This document shows positions 8,636 to 18,062 of a DNA stretch of 64,000 bases, piece by piece (position 1 is the stretch's first letter; each line of letters starts with the position of its first letter). The notes below the pieces were generated by a model. That model searched no databases, was not told the origin of the DNA, and saw nothing but the letters and a program-made list of their open reading frames with translations. The position numbers and the translations under genes were made by a program. The DNA lies in assembly GCA_001856825.1 (NCBI GenBank), contig ATMD01000001.1:50581-114580 (forward strand). The letters are read 5' to 3'. Origin of the DNA: Thermoplasmatales archaeon I-plasma (GTDB taxonomy: Archaea; Thermoplasmatota; Thermoplasmata; Thermoplasmatales; GCA-001856825).

Positions 8636-9994
8636 TTAATCGACCTCATTGTCGGAAATTGTAAGGCAATTATCCAACGTGTCGAGACCCTTCATCAGGT
8701 CCTCTTCAGAAATTATAAGAGGGGGTGCGATTACAAAGTGATTCAACCAGTTGTTGACGTAGACTCCCTGTTCCATTGCTTTCCTTGATACCCTGTCTGT
8801 CATTAACTGCTTCCCTTCAAGCTTGTCCTCGTAGACATTGAATGGCGTCTTCTTTTCCCTGTTCTTCACCAATTCAACTGCCCCGAACATCCCGATGCTC
8901 CTAACATCCCCGACAGACTTGTGGTCATCCTTGATTTCTCCCAGTCTTTTTGCAAGCACTTTCCCAAGCTCGCTAGACCTTTCAATCAATTTCCCCTCTT
9001 TGTATTCCTCTATTGCAGCCTTCGCTGCTGCCAGAGAGACAGGATGCGCTTCATACGTGTGTCCATGAGCGAAGTAGTTGGAGTCGAAGTATTCTGCGAT
9101 TCTTTTGCTGGTTGCCATTAGTGAAAGCGGAAGATATGCACCCGTTATTCCCTTCGCTGTAGTCAGTATGTCGGGTTTGATATTCCAATTGTCAACTGCA
9201 AACCATTTTCCTGTTCTCCCCCAACCGCTCATAACCTCGTCCGTTATCAGCAGCACATCATTCTCACTCGTAATTTCCCTGATCCTCTTGAGATACCCTT
9301 CGGGTGGCACAATGACACCATTTGTGCCAGTTACGGGCTCGACAATCATTCCTCCTATGTTCCCTTCATTTTTAATCAGATACTGGTTGTAATCTGCGCA
9401 CGCAAGATTGCATTCCGGAAATTTAAGATTCAGAGGACATCTGTAGCAATAAGGGGGTATGGAATGAACAATTCCAGGTATAGAGTAATAAGTATCAACC
9501 GGAGTTCTTCGGAAGTCTCCAGTCAGTGTGATACTCCCTGCAGTAGATCCGTGATAAGAGTTGTAGTTTGAAATGATCTTTGTCTTCCTCTCCTTCTGAA
9601 AAAACATCCTTACAGTCTTTATTGCCGCCTCGTTTGCCTCGGTCCCTGAAGCACCAAAGAAATACTTTGTAAGTGAGGAAGGGAGAACTTCCTTTAGGAG
9701 CAGAGATACCTGTGCCCTGATTTCTGTAGCGTATCCAGGCTGAACATACTCTAACCTTGCAAGCTGGTCATATATAGCCTTCCTTATTTTCTCATTTCCG
9801 TGTCCTAGGTTGGAGCACATGAGCTGGGAAGAGAAGTCCAGGTAGGATTTCCCGTTAGAATCAGTGAAGCGTGAGCCTGATTCATCAACAATAGTGAGAG
9901 GTGACCAGCCGGCTTGCTTCCTCCATGTACCGTATGTCAATTCAGTGCAAATTTTACCAACTTCCCTTGAATCGCCGGAATTTTTGTCAATCAT
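8636..9994 (-). CDS. Class III aminotransferase, omega-amino acid:pyruvate-type
   Basis: A 452-residue PLP enzyme. It has GASGTEANEAAIK (phosphate-binding), NSYHGSTAGS, the cofactor Asp in LLITDEVMSGWGRTG and the Schiff-base lysine in TTAKGITGAYLP (Lys281). A CYRC...CNLAC insert (Cys183, 186, 195, 199) is a known mark of the taurine/beta-alanine:pyruvate branch. The gene is directly followed by the MmsA-type dehydrogenase with no spacer, so the product semialdehyde is probably passed on to make an acyl-CoA. The amino donor cannot be fixed from sequence; beta-alanine or taurine-like amines are the best guesses. Confidence 0.87.
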   Translation of the reverse strand: MIDKNSGDSREVGKICTELTYGTWRKQAGWSPLTIVDESGSRFTDSNGKSYLDFSSQLMCSNLGHGNEKIRKAIYDQLARLEYVQPGYATEIRAQVSLLLKEVLPSSLTKYFFGASGTEANEAAIKTVRMFFQKERKTKIISNYNSYHGSTAGSITLTGDFRRTPVDTYYSIPGIVHSIPPYCYRCPLNLKFPECNLACADYNQYLIKNEGNIGGMIVEPVTGTNGVIVPPEGYLKRIREITSENDVLLITDEVMSGWGRTGKWFAVDNWNIKPDILTTAKGITGAYLPLSLMATSKRIAEYFDSNYFAHGHTYEAHPVSLAAAKAAIEEYKEGKLIERSSELGKVLAKRLGEIKDDHKSVGDVRSIGMFGAVELVKNREKKTPFNVYEDKLEGKQLMTDRVSRKAMEQGVYVNNWLNHFVIAPPLIISEEDLMKGLDTLDNCLTISDNEVD

Positions 9995-10248
9995 GGAAAT
10001 AATATTTAGACGAAGTATATCAAATCTTTCTTAAATACGAAAATAATTACCATATACTTTTCAAGGCTGTAATTTGTAAGCTTTCTGCCTAGATAATGGA
10101 ATGGTGCTTCATTTAGAATTCAGAATCATGTGGCTGGGCTGCGATTGGTTAAAAATCTAGAAATTTCGTAGGATTTTAAAAGTCAAATTAAGTTCAAAAT
10201 AGGAGGAAAAATTGAAAAAAGGATTTGGGTCTTCATTCATTCCCTGAG

Positions 10249-11625
10249 TCAGTTCTCTCTGTTATACTCCTTGATGGATTCCCTCAAAGCCGTAAGGAAT
10301 GCTTCTATATCCGCCTCGGTATGGACCATTGAAAGTGGCATTCTCTCCGCACCGTCCGGATGGTAGTATATGCCCCTCTGCAGCATCTTCTTCTGGACAC
10401 CCTTATACTTGTTCCAGTCCATTACAATGCTTTCTCTGTAGTTCGTGATCTGCTTCTGTTCAGTGAATACGAATGTGATCAGGCCAGTTTCGTAATTGAC
10501 GAATATTGATTCATCAATGTCTTCCGCTATTTCCTCTATTCCTCTTGCCATCCTTCTTGTCAATCTTCCCAACATGCTGTACCCCTCGAATTCATTAGTT
10601 TCCAGAAGCTTCAGGTTTGCTATTGACGCTGTAAGGGATATCGGTACTCCAAAGTAAGTGCCTCCGTAACCGACCCCATTTCCAATAAGTTCCATGTATT
10701 CCTTCTTTCCTGCTATAGCAGATATCGGGTACCCATTGCTCAGGGCTTTTGCCCATGAAGAGAGATCCGGGGTAACCCCGTAGAGTTTCTGAGCTCCGCC
10801 TTCGCTTACCCTGAATCCAGTAATGACCTCGTCGAAAATCAGAAGGATATTATATTCATCTGCAAGTTCTCTGACGCCTTTCAGATACCCTGGCTCCGGG
10901 GATACCAGGGTGGAGTTTGCCATTATCGGTTCCATGATTATGGCTGCAATTTCGTTTCCCCTTATCCTTAGTATCTTTGAGAGCCCTTCAAGGTCGTTCC
11001 AGTTTGAAACCACGACAGTATCCATCACGCCCTGCGGAATTCCAGCAGAGTATGGAAGTGATTTAGGGAACCATTTGAGCCCTGCGACAGGTGGCGGTGC
11101 TTCAACAGAAACCGCACCGTAGTCATGAAGTCCGTGATAGTGCCCCTCAAATTTCAATATCATATCCTTCCCTGTTGCAGCCCTGGCAATCCTTAGTGCA
11201 TTGAAAGTAGCATCGGTACCGCTTAAAGCGAATGTTACCATGTCCTGTGTTTTAACGAACTTCTTGAATTCCCTGGCCAGTTTGTATTCCAGTTCATTTG
11301 GGGTACCGTACAAGTCTCCATTCTTTATGTATTTTCTAACAGCAGCTGTGATCTTCTCATTGGAATGACCATTTATCAATGGGCCAAAAGCCATAAGAAA
11401 ATCAATGTATTCATTTCCATCTACGTCCCACATCCTAGTACCTTTTGCCCTGTTCATGAATATAGGGTAGTCGTCCCATGAACTGGTTCTCATCAATGAA
11501 CTGGCCCCAGAAGGTATCAGCCTCTTAGTTTTCTTGAAAAGATTCATCGATCTCTTGGTTTCGTAATTCTTCTTATCACCCGAAATGCCTATAATATCTT
11601 TATGAGTTTCATCCTCAGATTGCAT
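10249..11625 (-). CDS. Class III aminotransferase, glutamate-1-semialdehyde-aminomutase-like
   Basis: A 458-residue PLP enzyme of the HemL-like branch. It has IPSGASSLMRTS near the N-terminus, ALSGTDATFNALRIARAATG, KFEGHYHGLHD, FDEVITGFRVSEGGAQ and the Schiff-base lysine in SSWAKALSNGYP (Lys293). HemL proper makes 5-aminolevulinate, but no haem genes are nearby. The surrounding genes are catabolic, so a transaminase or aminomutase on an amino acid is more likely. It is divergent from the saccharopine-dehydrogenase-like gene. A 14-bp perfect palindrome (11634-11647) lies just before its ATG, where transcription should start. Specific substrate unknown. Confidence 0.85.
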   Translation of the reverse strand: MQSEDETHKDIIGISGDKKNYETKRSMNLFKKTKRLIPSGASSLMRTSSWDDYPIFMNRAKGTRMWDVDGNEYIDFLMAFGPLINGHSNEKITAAVRKYIKNGDLYGTPNELEYKLAREFKKFVKTQDMVTFALSGTDATFNALRIARAATGKDMILKFEGHYHGLHDYGAVSVEAPPPVAGLKWFPKSLPYSAGIPQGVMDTVVVSNWNDLEGLSKILRIRGNEIAAIIMEPIMANSTLVSPEPGYLKGVRELADEYNILLIFDEVITGFRVSEGGAQKLYGVTPDLSSWAKALSNGYPISAIAGKKEYMELIGNGVGYGGTYFGVPISLTASIANLKLLETNEFEGYSMLGRLTRRMARGIEEIAEDIDESIFVNYETGLITFVFTEQKQITNYRESIVMDWNKYKGVQKKMLQRGIYYHPDGAERMPLSMVHTEADIEAFLTALRESIKEYNREN

Positions 11626-11633
11626 AATTTCAC

Positions 11634-11647
11634 AACCGTATACGGTT
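11634..11647. promoter_or_regulatory. 14-bp perfect palindrome in a divergent promoter (candidate operator)
   Basis: AACCGTATACGGTT is a perfect palindrome lying 9 bases upstream of the HemL-like aminotransferase start. A TATA-like AATAATATA on the minus strand around 11663-11675 would place the transcription start inside the palindrome, a position suited to repression. Its 14-bp symmetry suits a dimeric helix-turn-helix protein such as the Lrp regulators in this window. The binding protein is inferred. Confidence 0.45.
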
Positions 11648-11751
11648 TGATATTCTTGTAGGGTATATTATTTTTTCTCAGAGGCGTTTTTGTTTAAAAT
11701 TTTTCAAAATATAATTCACTTTTTTACAATTTTTTTATGATTAAGGAAAAC

Positions 11752-11769
11752 GTTTATATTTATAAATAA
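11752..11769 (+). promoter_or_regulatory. TATA promoter of the saccharopine-dehydrogenase-like gene
   Basis: An A/T-rich GTTTATATTTATAAATAA box preceded by purine-rich GGAAAAC (BRE-like). Its centre is about 25 bases upstream of the GTG at 11782, the archaeal TATA-to-start distance, so the mRNA is probably leaderless. Confidence 0.55.
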
Positions 11770-11781
11770 TAATATAGACAA

Positions 11782-12933
11782 GTGAAGGCTGTAGTACTAG
11801 GCGGAATGGGTCTAACAGGTCGATGCGCTGTATTTGATTTAATAAATAATAATAAAATTGATGAAATAATAGTTGGAGATCAGGTAAAAAACCTCGACTT
11901 TAGCGATCCAAGGGTAAAATTCGTCAAGCTGGATGTAAACGATAAGGAAACTCTTGTAAAGACACTTAGGGGGGCTGAAGTCGTCATTAATGCAGTGCAA
12001 TATTACCACAATGTAAAGATAATGAAAGCAGCACTAGAGGCCAAGACAAACTACTTAGATTTCGGGGGTCTGTACAGAGTCACTCTTGAACAGCTGGCAC
12101 TGGATCAGGAATTCAAGGAAGCAGGGTTGCTGGCAATAGTGGGTATGGGCGCACAACCAGGTATAACAAACATAATGGCAAGTTACGCAGTAAGTAAATT
12201 AGACAAGGTCGATGAGATAGTAATCAGGGATGGTTGGATTGACAAGACAAATTATCCAAAGCTCTTCTTCACATGGTCACCGGCAACACTATTTGATGAG
12301 CTGACCATGAAGGCAGTCCACTTTGACGGAAGTATCGTTGAGTCAGAGCCATTCAGCAGCATGGAGGAATACGATTTTGGATGGGAGATTGGCAAGGCTA
12401 AGATATTCAGGTCCATACATTCAGAGATTGCAACCCTTCCTGCAAGTTTTGTGGAAAAGGGGATAAAGTACGTCGAATGGAAGGAAGGCAGTGCGGATAT
12501 AGAGAAACTGAAGTTCTTGACGGACATTGGTTTTGGAAGAACTGACAAGGTGAAAGCAGGAGGGTCTGAACTGGTACCAAGGGAATTCCTATTCGACTTC
12601 TTGAAATCACAGGGGATGTTTTCTCCACCAGAGAACGTCCAGGTAATGGATTATGAGATGTCAGTACTCACCGCAAAGGGAAGTGACGAGGGAAGACCAA
12701 AGAAAGTGGAAGTGAAGGCATATTTCAAGTACGACGAAAAATGGAAGGTATCGGCATCTCAAAAGGAAGTGGGTGTTCCTGGCTCAATTGCAGCTCAGAT
12801 GATCATCGGGGGCGTGATAAAGGGAAAGGGCGTGAAGCCTCCAGAGCAAATAGTCCCGGTGAAACCATTCTTTGCAGAACTGGGCAAGAGGGACATTAAG
12901 ATAAAGTCAGAAGAGAGTTTCGATTCCAACTAA
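11782..12933 (+). CDS. Saccharopine dehydrogenase-like oxidoreductase (Lys9 family)
   Basis: A 383-residue NAD(P)-dependent enzyme. The N-terminal Rossmann fold begins MKAVVLGGMGLTGRCAVFDL, with VVINAVQYYHN and AGLLAIVGMGAQPGITNIM matching the Sacchrp_dh_NADP family; a C-terminal catalytic domain follows (about 125-350). The family includes saccharopine reductase, carboxynorspermidine synthase and lysine-epsilon-side enzymes, so an amino acid secondary-amine oxidoreduction is expected. The GTG start at 11782 is supported by the TATA box 25 bases upstream. It leads a co-directional group with the DppD/DppF ATPases and an ALDH, which suggests amino acid breakdown. Exact substrate unknown. Confidence 0.8.
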   Translation: MKAVVLGGMGLTGRCAVFDLINNNKIDEIIVGDQVKNLDFSDPRVKFVKLDVNDKETLVKTLRGAEVVINAVQYYHNVKIMKAALEAKTNYLDFGGLYRVTLEQLALDQEFKEAGLLAIVGMGAQPGITNIMASYAVSKLDKVDEIVIRDGWIDKTNYPKLFFTWSPATLFDELTMKAVHFDGSIVESEPFSSMEEYDFGWEIGKAKIFRSIHSEIATLPASFVEKGIKYVEWKEGSADIEKLKFLTDIGFGRTDKVKAGGSELVPREFLFDFLKSQGMFSPPENVQVMDYEMSVLTAKGSDEGRPKKVEVKAYFKYDEKWKVSASQKEVGVPGSIAAQMIIGGVIKGKGVKPPEQIVPVKPFFAELGKRDIKIKSEESFDSN

Positions 12934-12943
12934 TATACTTTAT

Positions 12944-13942
12944 ATGATTGACTCTATTCAACGAAGAGATAAGTTGAGTCCTAACCTCCTCGAAGTGAGC
13001 AATCTATCCGTAAATTTCGAAACGATTGACAGGACAGTCGAGGTCCTGAAGGACGTGTCAGTGACGGTTGGAAAGGAGGAGGTTGTTGGTGTAGTGGGGG
13101 AGAGCGGTTCTGGCAAGTCTACGCTTGCACAGGTAATAGTTGGTGTTTTAGATATCCCTCCAGCCAGGATCATGGGAGGTAGAATTCTGCTTGAAGGGAA
13201 AGAGATTTTGCCTCATCCTGAAAACAAAGTTAATTTCAGGGGGAAAGGCATCAACATGATATTCCAGGAACCGCTGACATCACTAAATCCAGTCTATTCA
13301 GTGCATGATCAAATGGAGGAGGCAGTAAATATAGGGCATCCAAAGCTGGAAAAGAAAGAGAAGGAGGCAATCATCAGGAAGTCCCTGGCAGAAGTGATGA
13401 TTAGGGACGTCGAGGGCGTCCTAAACGTCTATCCTCACCAGCTATCGGGTGGTATGAGGCAGAGAGTTTCGATAGCAATGGTTCTTGTCCAAAAACCGAA
13501 TCTTCTGATCCTCGATGAACCTACTACCGGTCTGGACCTCATAGTACAGAGGAAGATAATAAGCCTGATAATGAACCTTAAGAAGGAAGTTCTTTCGAGC
13601 ATCCTCCTCATAACCCACGATCTAGCAGTTGCTGCAAACATGTGTGACAGGATTTACGTTATGTACGCAGGAAGGGTGGTAGAGAGTGGCAAAATGAGGG
13701 ACGTTCTTCACGATCCAAAACACCCATATACCACAATGTTGAAGAATTCTGAACCAGAGGGTTATGCAAATGGAGCCCCCCTGAAAGTGTCTTCTGGGGC
13801 ACCTCCAGACCTGAGGCATCTTCCTCCTGGGTGTGCCTTCAATCCAAGATGCCCTATGGCAATGGATATCTGCAGGAGCAAGGTACCTGAACTAAAAAAG
13901 CTGGCGGATAACAGGGAGGTCGCGTGCTGGCTCTATGAATGA
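12944..13942 (+). CDS. dppD: Peptide ABC transporter ATP-binding protein, DppD-type
   Basis: A 332-residue ATPase with Walker A GESGSGKSTL (about residues 54-63), Q-loop FQEPLTSLNPV, signature LSGGMRQRV, Walker B LLILDEPTTGLD and switch ITHDLAV. The C-terminal oligopeptide-transporter extension carries the Cys pattern GCAFNPRCPMAMDIC. It starts 10 bases after the Lys9-like gene and overlaps dppF by 8 bases. Its partners DppB and DppC plus the binding protein are encoded on the other strand at 3171-7087, so the importer is split by about 6 kb of enzyme genes. Confidence 0.92.
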   Translation: MIDSIQRRDKLSPNLLEVSNLSVNFETIDRTVEVLKDVSVTVGKEEVVGVVGESGSGKSTLAQVIVGVLDIPPARIMGGRILLEGKEILPHPENKVNFRGKGINMIFQEPLTSLNPVYSVHDQMEEAVNIGHPKLEKKEKEAIIRKSLAEVMIRDVEGVLNVYPHQLSGGMRQRVSIAMVLVQKPNLLILDEPTTGLDLIVQRKIISLIMNLKKEVLSSILLITHDLAVAANMCDRIYVMYAGRVVESGKMRDVLHDPKHPYTTMLKNSEPEGYANGAPLKVSSGAPPDLRHLPPGCAFNPRCPMAMDICRSKVPELKKLADNREVACWLYE

Positions 13943-14927
13943 ACCAATACTGGAAGTGGAAAATCTTACTGTTCAGTTCAAGGCGAAGACAAAGATGTTC
14001 CGGTCAACGGGGGATAGGGAGAAATGGAAGAGGGTACTCAACGCCATTTCTTTCAGCCTAAGACAGGGGGAAACATTCGGAATAGTTGGGGAAACTGGAT
14101 CAGGGAAGACAACACTTGCAAGGACCCTAGTTGGAATCTACAAGCCAAAGGACTGCAAGGTCACCCTCTATGGAAAGCGAGTAGACTTCAGGAAAAAAGA
14201 AGGGATACTTCTACTGAGGAAGACAATCGGCATCGTTTTCCAGGATCCAGTTGGAAGCCTGAATCCACGCGTAACTGTATACGACATCATCTCAGAAGGA
14301 ATACCCGTCTGGGAAAAATTGAAAGAAGAGCAGAAGGCGGAAAAGGTCAGGGAGGCTGCAAGGCTTGTCGATCTGCCGGAAAGTAAGCTAGAATCATACC
14401 CGACAGAACTGAGCGGGGGAGAGAAGCAGAGGGTGAGCCTGGCAAGGACAATAATCGGTGGCAAGAAAATACTAGTTCTTGACGAGCCCACAAGTTCACT
14501 GGACGTATCTATCCAGGCTCAAATTCTTAACCTGTTAATAAGACTGAAAAAAGAACTTTCCATAAGCTACATCTTCATAACTCACGACCTGAATGTGATA
14601 AAGTACATGTGCGATCGAGTCGCGGTACTATACTATGGCCAGATCCTGGAACAGGGAAATACCGAAGAAATTTTCGAACATCCAAGGCATCCTTATTCCT
14701 CGGACCTCGTAGCTGCAAATATCTCTTTTTCTTCTACAACCAAATTCAGTGAGGTACAGGAATCTGGAGAACCTAGCAAGGAAGGTTGCGTCTACAAGAA
14801 CTCTTGCTCAAAGCGCTTTGCTTCGTGCGATAATGAACCTCCTGTAATAGATTACGGGAAGGGAACAGTAAAATGCTGGCTTTACAGCAATATGAGAGAT
14901 GACAGAGGAAATAAAATGGAAAGGTGA
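13935..14927 (+). CDS. dppF: Peptide ABC transporter ATP-binding protein, DppF-type
   Basis: A 330-residue ATPase that would heterodimerise with DppD. It shows Walker A GETGSGKTTL, Q-loop FQDPVGSLNPR, signature LSGGEKQRVSLART, Walker B ILVLDEPTSSLD, switch ITHDLNV and a C-terminal Cys-bearing extension (CVYKNSCSKRFASC). The ATG at 13935 lies inside dppD, indicating coupled translation. The usual family length is about 320-335 residues, so it is complete. Confidence 0.92.
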   Translation: MNEPILEVENLTVQFKAKTKMFRSTGDREKWKRVLNAISFSLRQGETFGIVGETGSGKTTLARTLVGIYKPKDCKVTLYGKRVDFRKKEGILLLRKTIGIVFQDPVGSLNPRVTVYDIISEGIPVWEKLKEEQKAEKVREAARLVDLPESKLESYPTELSGGEKQRVSLARTIIGGKKILVLDEPTSSLDVSIQAQILNLLIRLKKELSISYIFITHDLNVIKYMCDRVAVLYYGQILEQGNTEEIFEHPRHPYSSDLVAANISFSSTTKFSEVQESGEPSKEGCVYKNSCSKRFASCDNEPPVIDYGKGTVKCWLYSNMRDDRGNKMER

Positions 14928-15016
14928 CAATTATACGTCCCAATGACAAAATTTTCTCCTCATAATCACCTTGGGGAAATTTTATCTTCATATGGTTCAT
15001 AAGTTTATAGAGCTAA

Positions 15017-16502
15017 ATGAAGAACTACGGTTTATTCATAGACAATGAATGGGTGAAATCAGACAAGGAGGAGGAAGAGGACGTAATAAATCCTGCAAAT
15101 GAACAGAAAATTGCAACTATCCAGAAGGGGACGGTTGAGGACACAAAGGCAGCAATAGATGCCGCACGAACTGCGTTCGATAGGGGGGAGTGGCCAAGGC
15201 TATCCCCAGCTACGAGGGCGGAATCAATACTGAAGTTGAGCAGATTCCTGGAAGATGATATCATAAAATTTGGGGAGACTGAGATGGCCAACACGGGGAA
15301 GCCCGTGAAGCAGGTTGTTGATTATGATGTTGCTTACACGATAGACAACCTGAGGTTTTTTGCAGGTGCAGCAAGGACTATAGATGGAGTGGCTGCGAAG
15401 GAGTATGTCACGGACGGCACAAGTATCCTGAGGAGGGAGCCCCGTTGGCGTTGTGGCAGCAATCACACCCTGGAATTATCCGCTTATGATGGTTGCATGG
15501 AGGGCAATACCTGCAATAGCGGCAGGGAATACGGTTGTAATAAAGCCTGCAACCTACACGCCATTGACGACGCTTGAGTTAGCGAATCTTGTGAAGGAAG
15601 CAGGTATACCAAAGGGGGTCTTCAACGTTGTAACAGGGCCGGGTAACAGGGTGGGAGAAGAACTGGCAAAGAACGAAAAAGTAGATATGATAGCCTTCAC
15701 TGGTTCGAACGAAGTAGGAAAGCGCATCTCAAAGATAGCATCTGATTCGGTGAAGAGGCTTTCCCTTGAATTGGGAGGTAAGGCACCGTTCATTGTATTT
15801 GACGACGCTGATATTGACGCAGCAACGGAGGGTGCAGTAGTTGGGGGTTTCGTCAACAATGGGCAGGACTGCTCTGCAGCAACGAGGATTTACGTCCAAG
15901 AGGGAATATATGAGAAATTCAAGAAAGAATACATTGAAAAGATCGGAAGGATTAGGACAGGAAATCCCACTGACCCTAAGACTGACCTTGGGCCGCTGAT
16001 CTCTTCAGAGCATCAGAACAAGGTGAGGTCCTACATTGACATAGGAAGGAATGAAGGAGAAATACTATATGAAGGAAGCAACGAAGACTTCAGGTCAGGT
16101 TATTTCACTAGGCCGGTACTCTTTGAAACAGAAAACAACAGGGCGAGAATAGTTCAAGAGGAAATATTTGGACCAGTTCCTGTTTTGCTTAGATTCAGGT
16201 CGTACGAAGAAGCTATTGAAAAAGCAAACGATGTAGTATACGGGCTAGGGTCATCTGTTTGGACAAGGGACATAAGGACAGCCATGATGGCAGCAAGAGA
16301 CCTGAAATTCGGAACGGTCTGGATAAATGATCACGTCCCTATCCCATCAGAGATGCCTTGGTCTCCAATGAAGAAATCCGGGTTTGGAGCATCAACTTCA
16401 AAGTATTCCCTTGAAGAATTCACAACTCTGAAGCATGTGTATGTTGACCTGACAGGTTCTGCAAGGAAAAGTTGGTACTATCAGGTTTATGGAGAAAAAT
16501 GA
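15017..16502 (+). pseudogene. Aldehyde dehydrogenase (betaine/aminobutyraldehyde type) split by a one-base frameshift
   Basis: Two reading frames together make one complete NAD-dependent ALDH. Frame one (from ATG 15017) gives MKNYGLFIDNEWVKS through SILRREP; the continuation VGVVAAITPWNYPLMMVAW is in another frame from about 15444. Dropping one C from the CCCC run at 15440-15443 joins them into 494 residues, normal for the family. The catalytic Glu (LSLELGGKAPF) and Cys (NNGQDCSAATR) are intact and no other lesion is seen. It may be a sequencing error, a recent mutation or recoding. Relatives oxidise betaine aldehyde, 4-aminobutyraldehyde or related semialdehydes, which fits the amine-degrading context. 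Unfixed, the first frame ends at 15577 and would give a dead fragment. Confidence 0.85.
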
Positions 16503-16509
16503 TATTGAA

Positions 16510-16965
16510 TCATATCTCAACAGTACCGTAGTCCATCTCCTTGTAAGTCTGAAGAATCGTCCTGGTATCAGACCTCTCTATCTCATTTATTGAAGAGATC
16601 CTTTCAAGAATCTTGGAATACTCGTCTTTTCCCTTTGACACTGTCTGAACCATGAAATCGATATCGCCCAGGAGAAAATAGACTGAAACGATGCCAGGTA
16701 TCTTCTTTAGCTTCTCTGCTATAACATCCTTGTAGTTTCCACCGTACTTTCCCCTGATCAGGGTGATAGTGACGAAAGAGAAGCCCATCTTAGAGTAGTC
16801 GATTGTCGCCGTAATTTTCTTTATGTAGCCGTTCATTTTCAGTGTTTCTATCCTCTTGCTAATCGCAGACGGGGAGTAAAGTCCGACCCTCTTCCCTATT
16901 TCCTTCAAAGACAGAGTAGCATCCTCACGAAGTATTTTCAAAATGCGCTTGTCGAACTCATCCAT
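16510..16965 (-). CDS. Lrp/AsnC-family transcriptional regulator
   Basis: A 151-residue regulator. The N-terminal winged helix starts MDEFDKRILKILREDATLS with KEIGKRVGLYSPSAISKRIE as the helix-turn-helix, followed by a RAM domain with IPGIVSVYFLLGDIDFMVQT. It is convergent with the frameshifted ALDH, seven bases away. It resembles the regulator at 1778-2275 in domain layout but has a different recognition helix, so the two probably read different sites. Amino acid sensing is a family property; targets are unknown. Confidence 0.9.
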   Translation of the reverse strand: MDEFDKRILKILREDATLSLKEIGKRVGLYSPSAISKRIETLKMNGYIKKITATIDYSKMGFSFVTITLIRGKYGGNYKDVIAEKLKKIPGIVSVYFLLGDIDFMVQTVSKGKDEYSKILERISSINEIERSDTRTILQTYKEMDYGTVEI

Positions 16966-17029
16966 AGGTGTCAGGTATGAGGTATATCAATGATTTAACC
17001 ATTTCTTAACATATTCCACAGCATATATA

Positions 17030-17932
17030 TTACACGGCTATGAGGAGTAAAAGCAACATTAGGATGCCAAACAGGTATGGTCCAGCAAATCTTTCCAGTC
17101 TTGAGCCTTCTTCCATGTACAATCTTAAAGAAAGGAAAAATGCAAAAGGTGCCGTAAGCAGTTCTATAAGACTGTACCATGGGTATATCCTTGATAGGAA
17201 GAGAATGATGACCGATGCATAAAAAAGTATGAAAAGGGCCATGGTGAAAATCTCCGAATTCCTCCTACCAATGCGTACTGCCAGAGTAGTTAGTCCTGAC
17301 TTCCTGTCAGACTCGATGTCCCTGTAGTTCCCAATAAACAAAATGACTACTATAATAACAGCGAATGGTGCAAAATATGGGATTGAAGACATATAAAAAT
17401 GGCCAATTGCAGCAACAGATAGGAACTCACTCGCTGCAATTGTGGATATGAATACGCCGAGTTCTCCAAGTCCTAGGTATTTGTAACCTATTGGCCATCC
17501 CGTATAACCGTATCCGAGGAACAATCCAAGTAGTGCTATGAAAATAAGTGCCCATCCATACAAGATGGAAATAATCAAGCTCAGAGCCAGATAGACGGCA
17601 GATAGTATTACTGCCCACCTCAGCAGGTAACCTGTTGAAACTCCATAGTAAAATATAGGGTGATGCCTGTAAGTCGTGTTGGGGGAATCAGCCTTGTCTA
17701 CCCCCTTCCGAAAGTCGAAATAATCATCAAACAGGTTGGTCGCCGCAACAAGGGGTGTGACTGTGATTGCGATGAATATCAGCGGAATATAATTGAATTC
17801 GCCTGTCTTGGACATTGAGTATACAAAACCTGGCAGGATGAAAACAAGGTAGAGGTAGATCGGCGGAACCTTCCCTCCCCTGGATGAAATGTCAACAATT
17901 CTCCTGAGCCGTTCCATCACTCCAAGCCTCAC
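17030..17932 (-). CDS. UbiA-family prenyltransferase (MenA-like)
   Basis: A 300-residue polytopic enzyme with about eight or nine membrane helices. Both aspartate-rich motifs are present: NLFDDYFDFRKGVDKAD (about residues 65-82) and NYRDIESDRKSGLTTLAVRIG. The second is typical of MenA-like enzymes that attach a polyprenyl chain to a naphthoate or other aromatic quinone precursor in the membrane. Thermoplasmata use mena- and thermoplasmaquinones, so quinone synthesis is the likely role; protohaem or lipid prenylation remain possible. The GTG at 17932 is four bases after the start predicted from a TTTATTAAC box; a Met six codons in is the alternative. Confidence 0.82.
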   Translation of the reverse strand: MRLGVMERLRRIVDISSRGGKVPPIYLYLVFILPGFVYSMSKTGEFNYIPLIFIAITVTPLVAATNLFDDYFDFRKGVDKADSPNTTYRHHPIFYYGVSTGYLLRWAVILSAVYLALSLIISILYGWALIFIALLGLFLGYGYTGWPIGYKYLGLGELGVFISTIAASEFLSVAAIGHFYMSSIPYFAPFAVIIVVILFIGNYRDIESDRKSGLTTLAVRIGRRNSEIFTMALFILFYASVIILFLSRIYPWYSLIELLTAPFAFFLSLRLYMEEGSRLERFAGPYLFGILMLLLLLIAV

Positions 17933-18062
17933 CCCATCTATCTGTAAATGCTGACGTTGTTAATAAAGAATCAAACTACATAGAATTGCCTGGGAAATTG
18001 CCACTTAATCCCCGCAACCACTGTGAAACAAATTCGTATATATTATGAATAAATCATGAAAT

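Noticed and set aside
10249..11625. Glutamate-1-semialdehyde aminomutase (hemL) of haem synthesis
   Set aside because: Sequence is in the wider family, but the gene has no haem neighbours and sits among catabolic genes, so I did not assign hemL.
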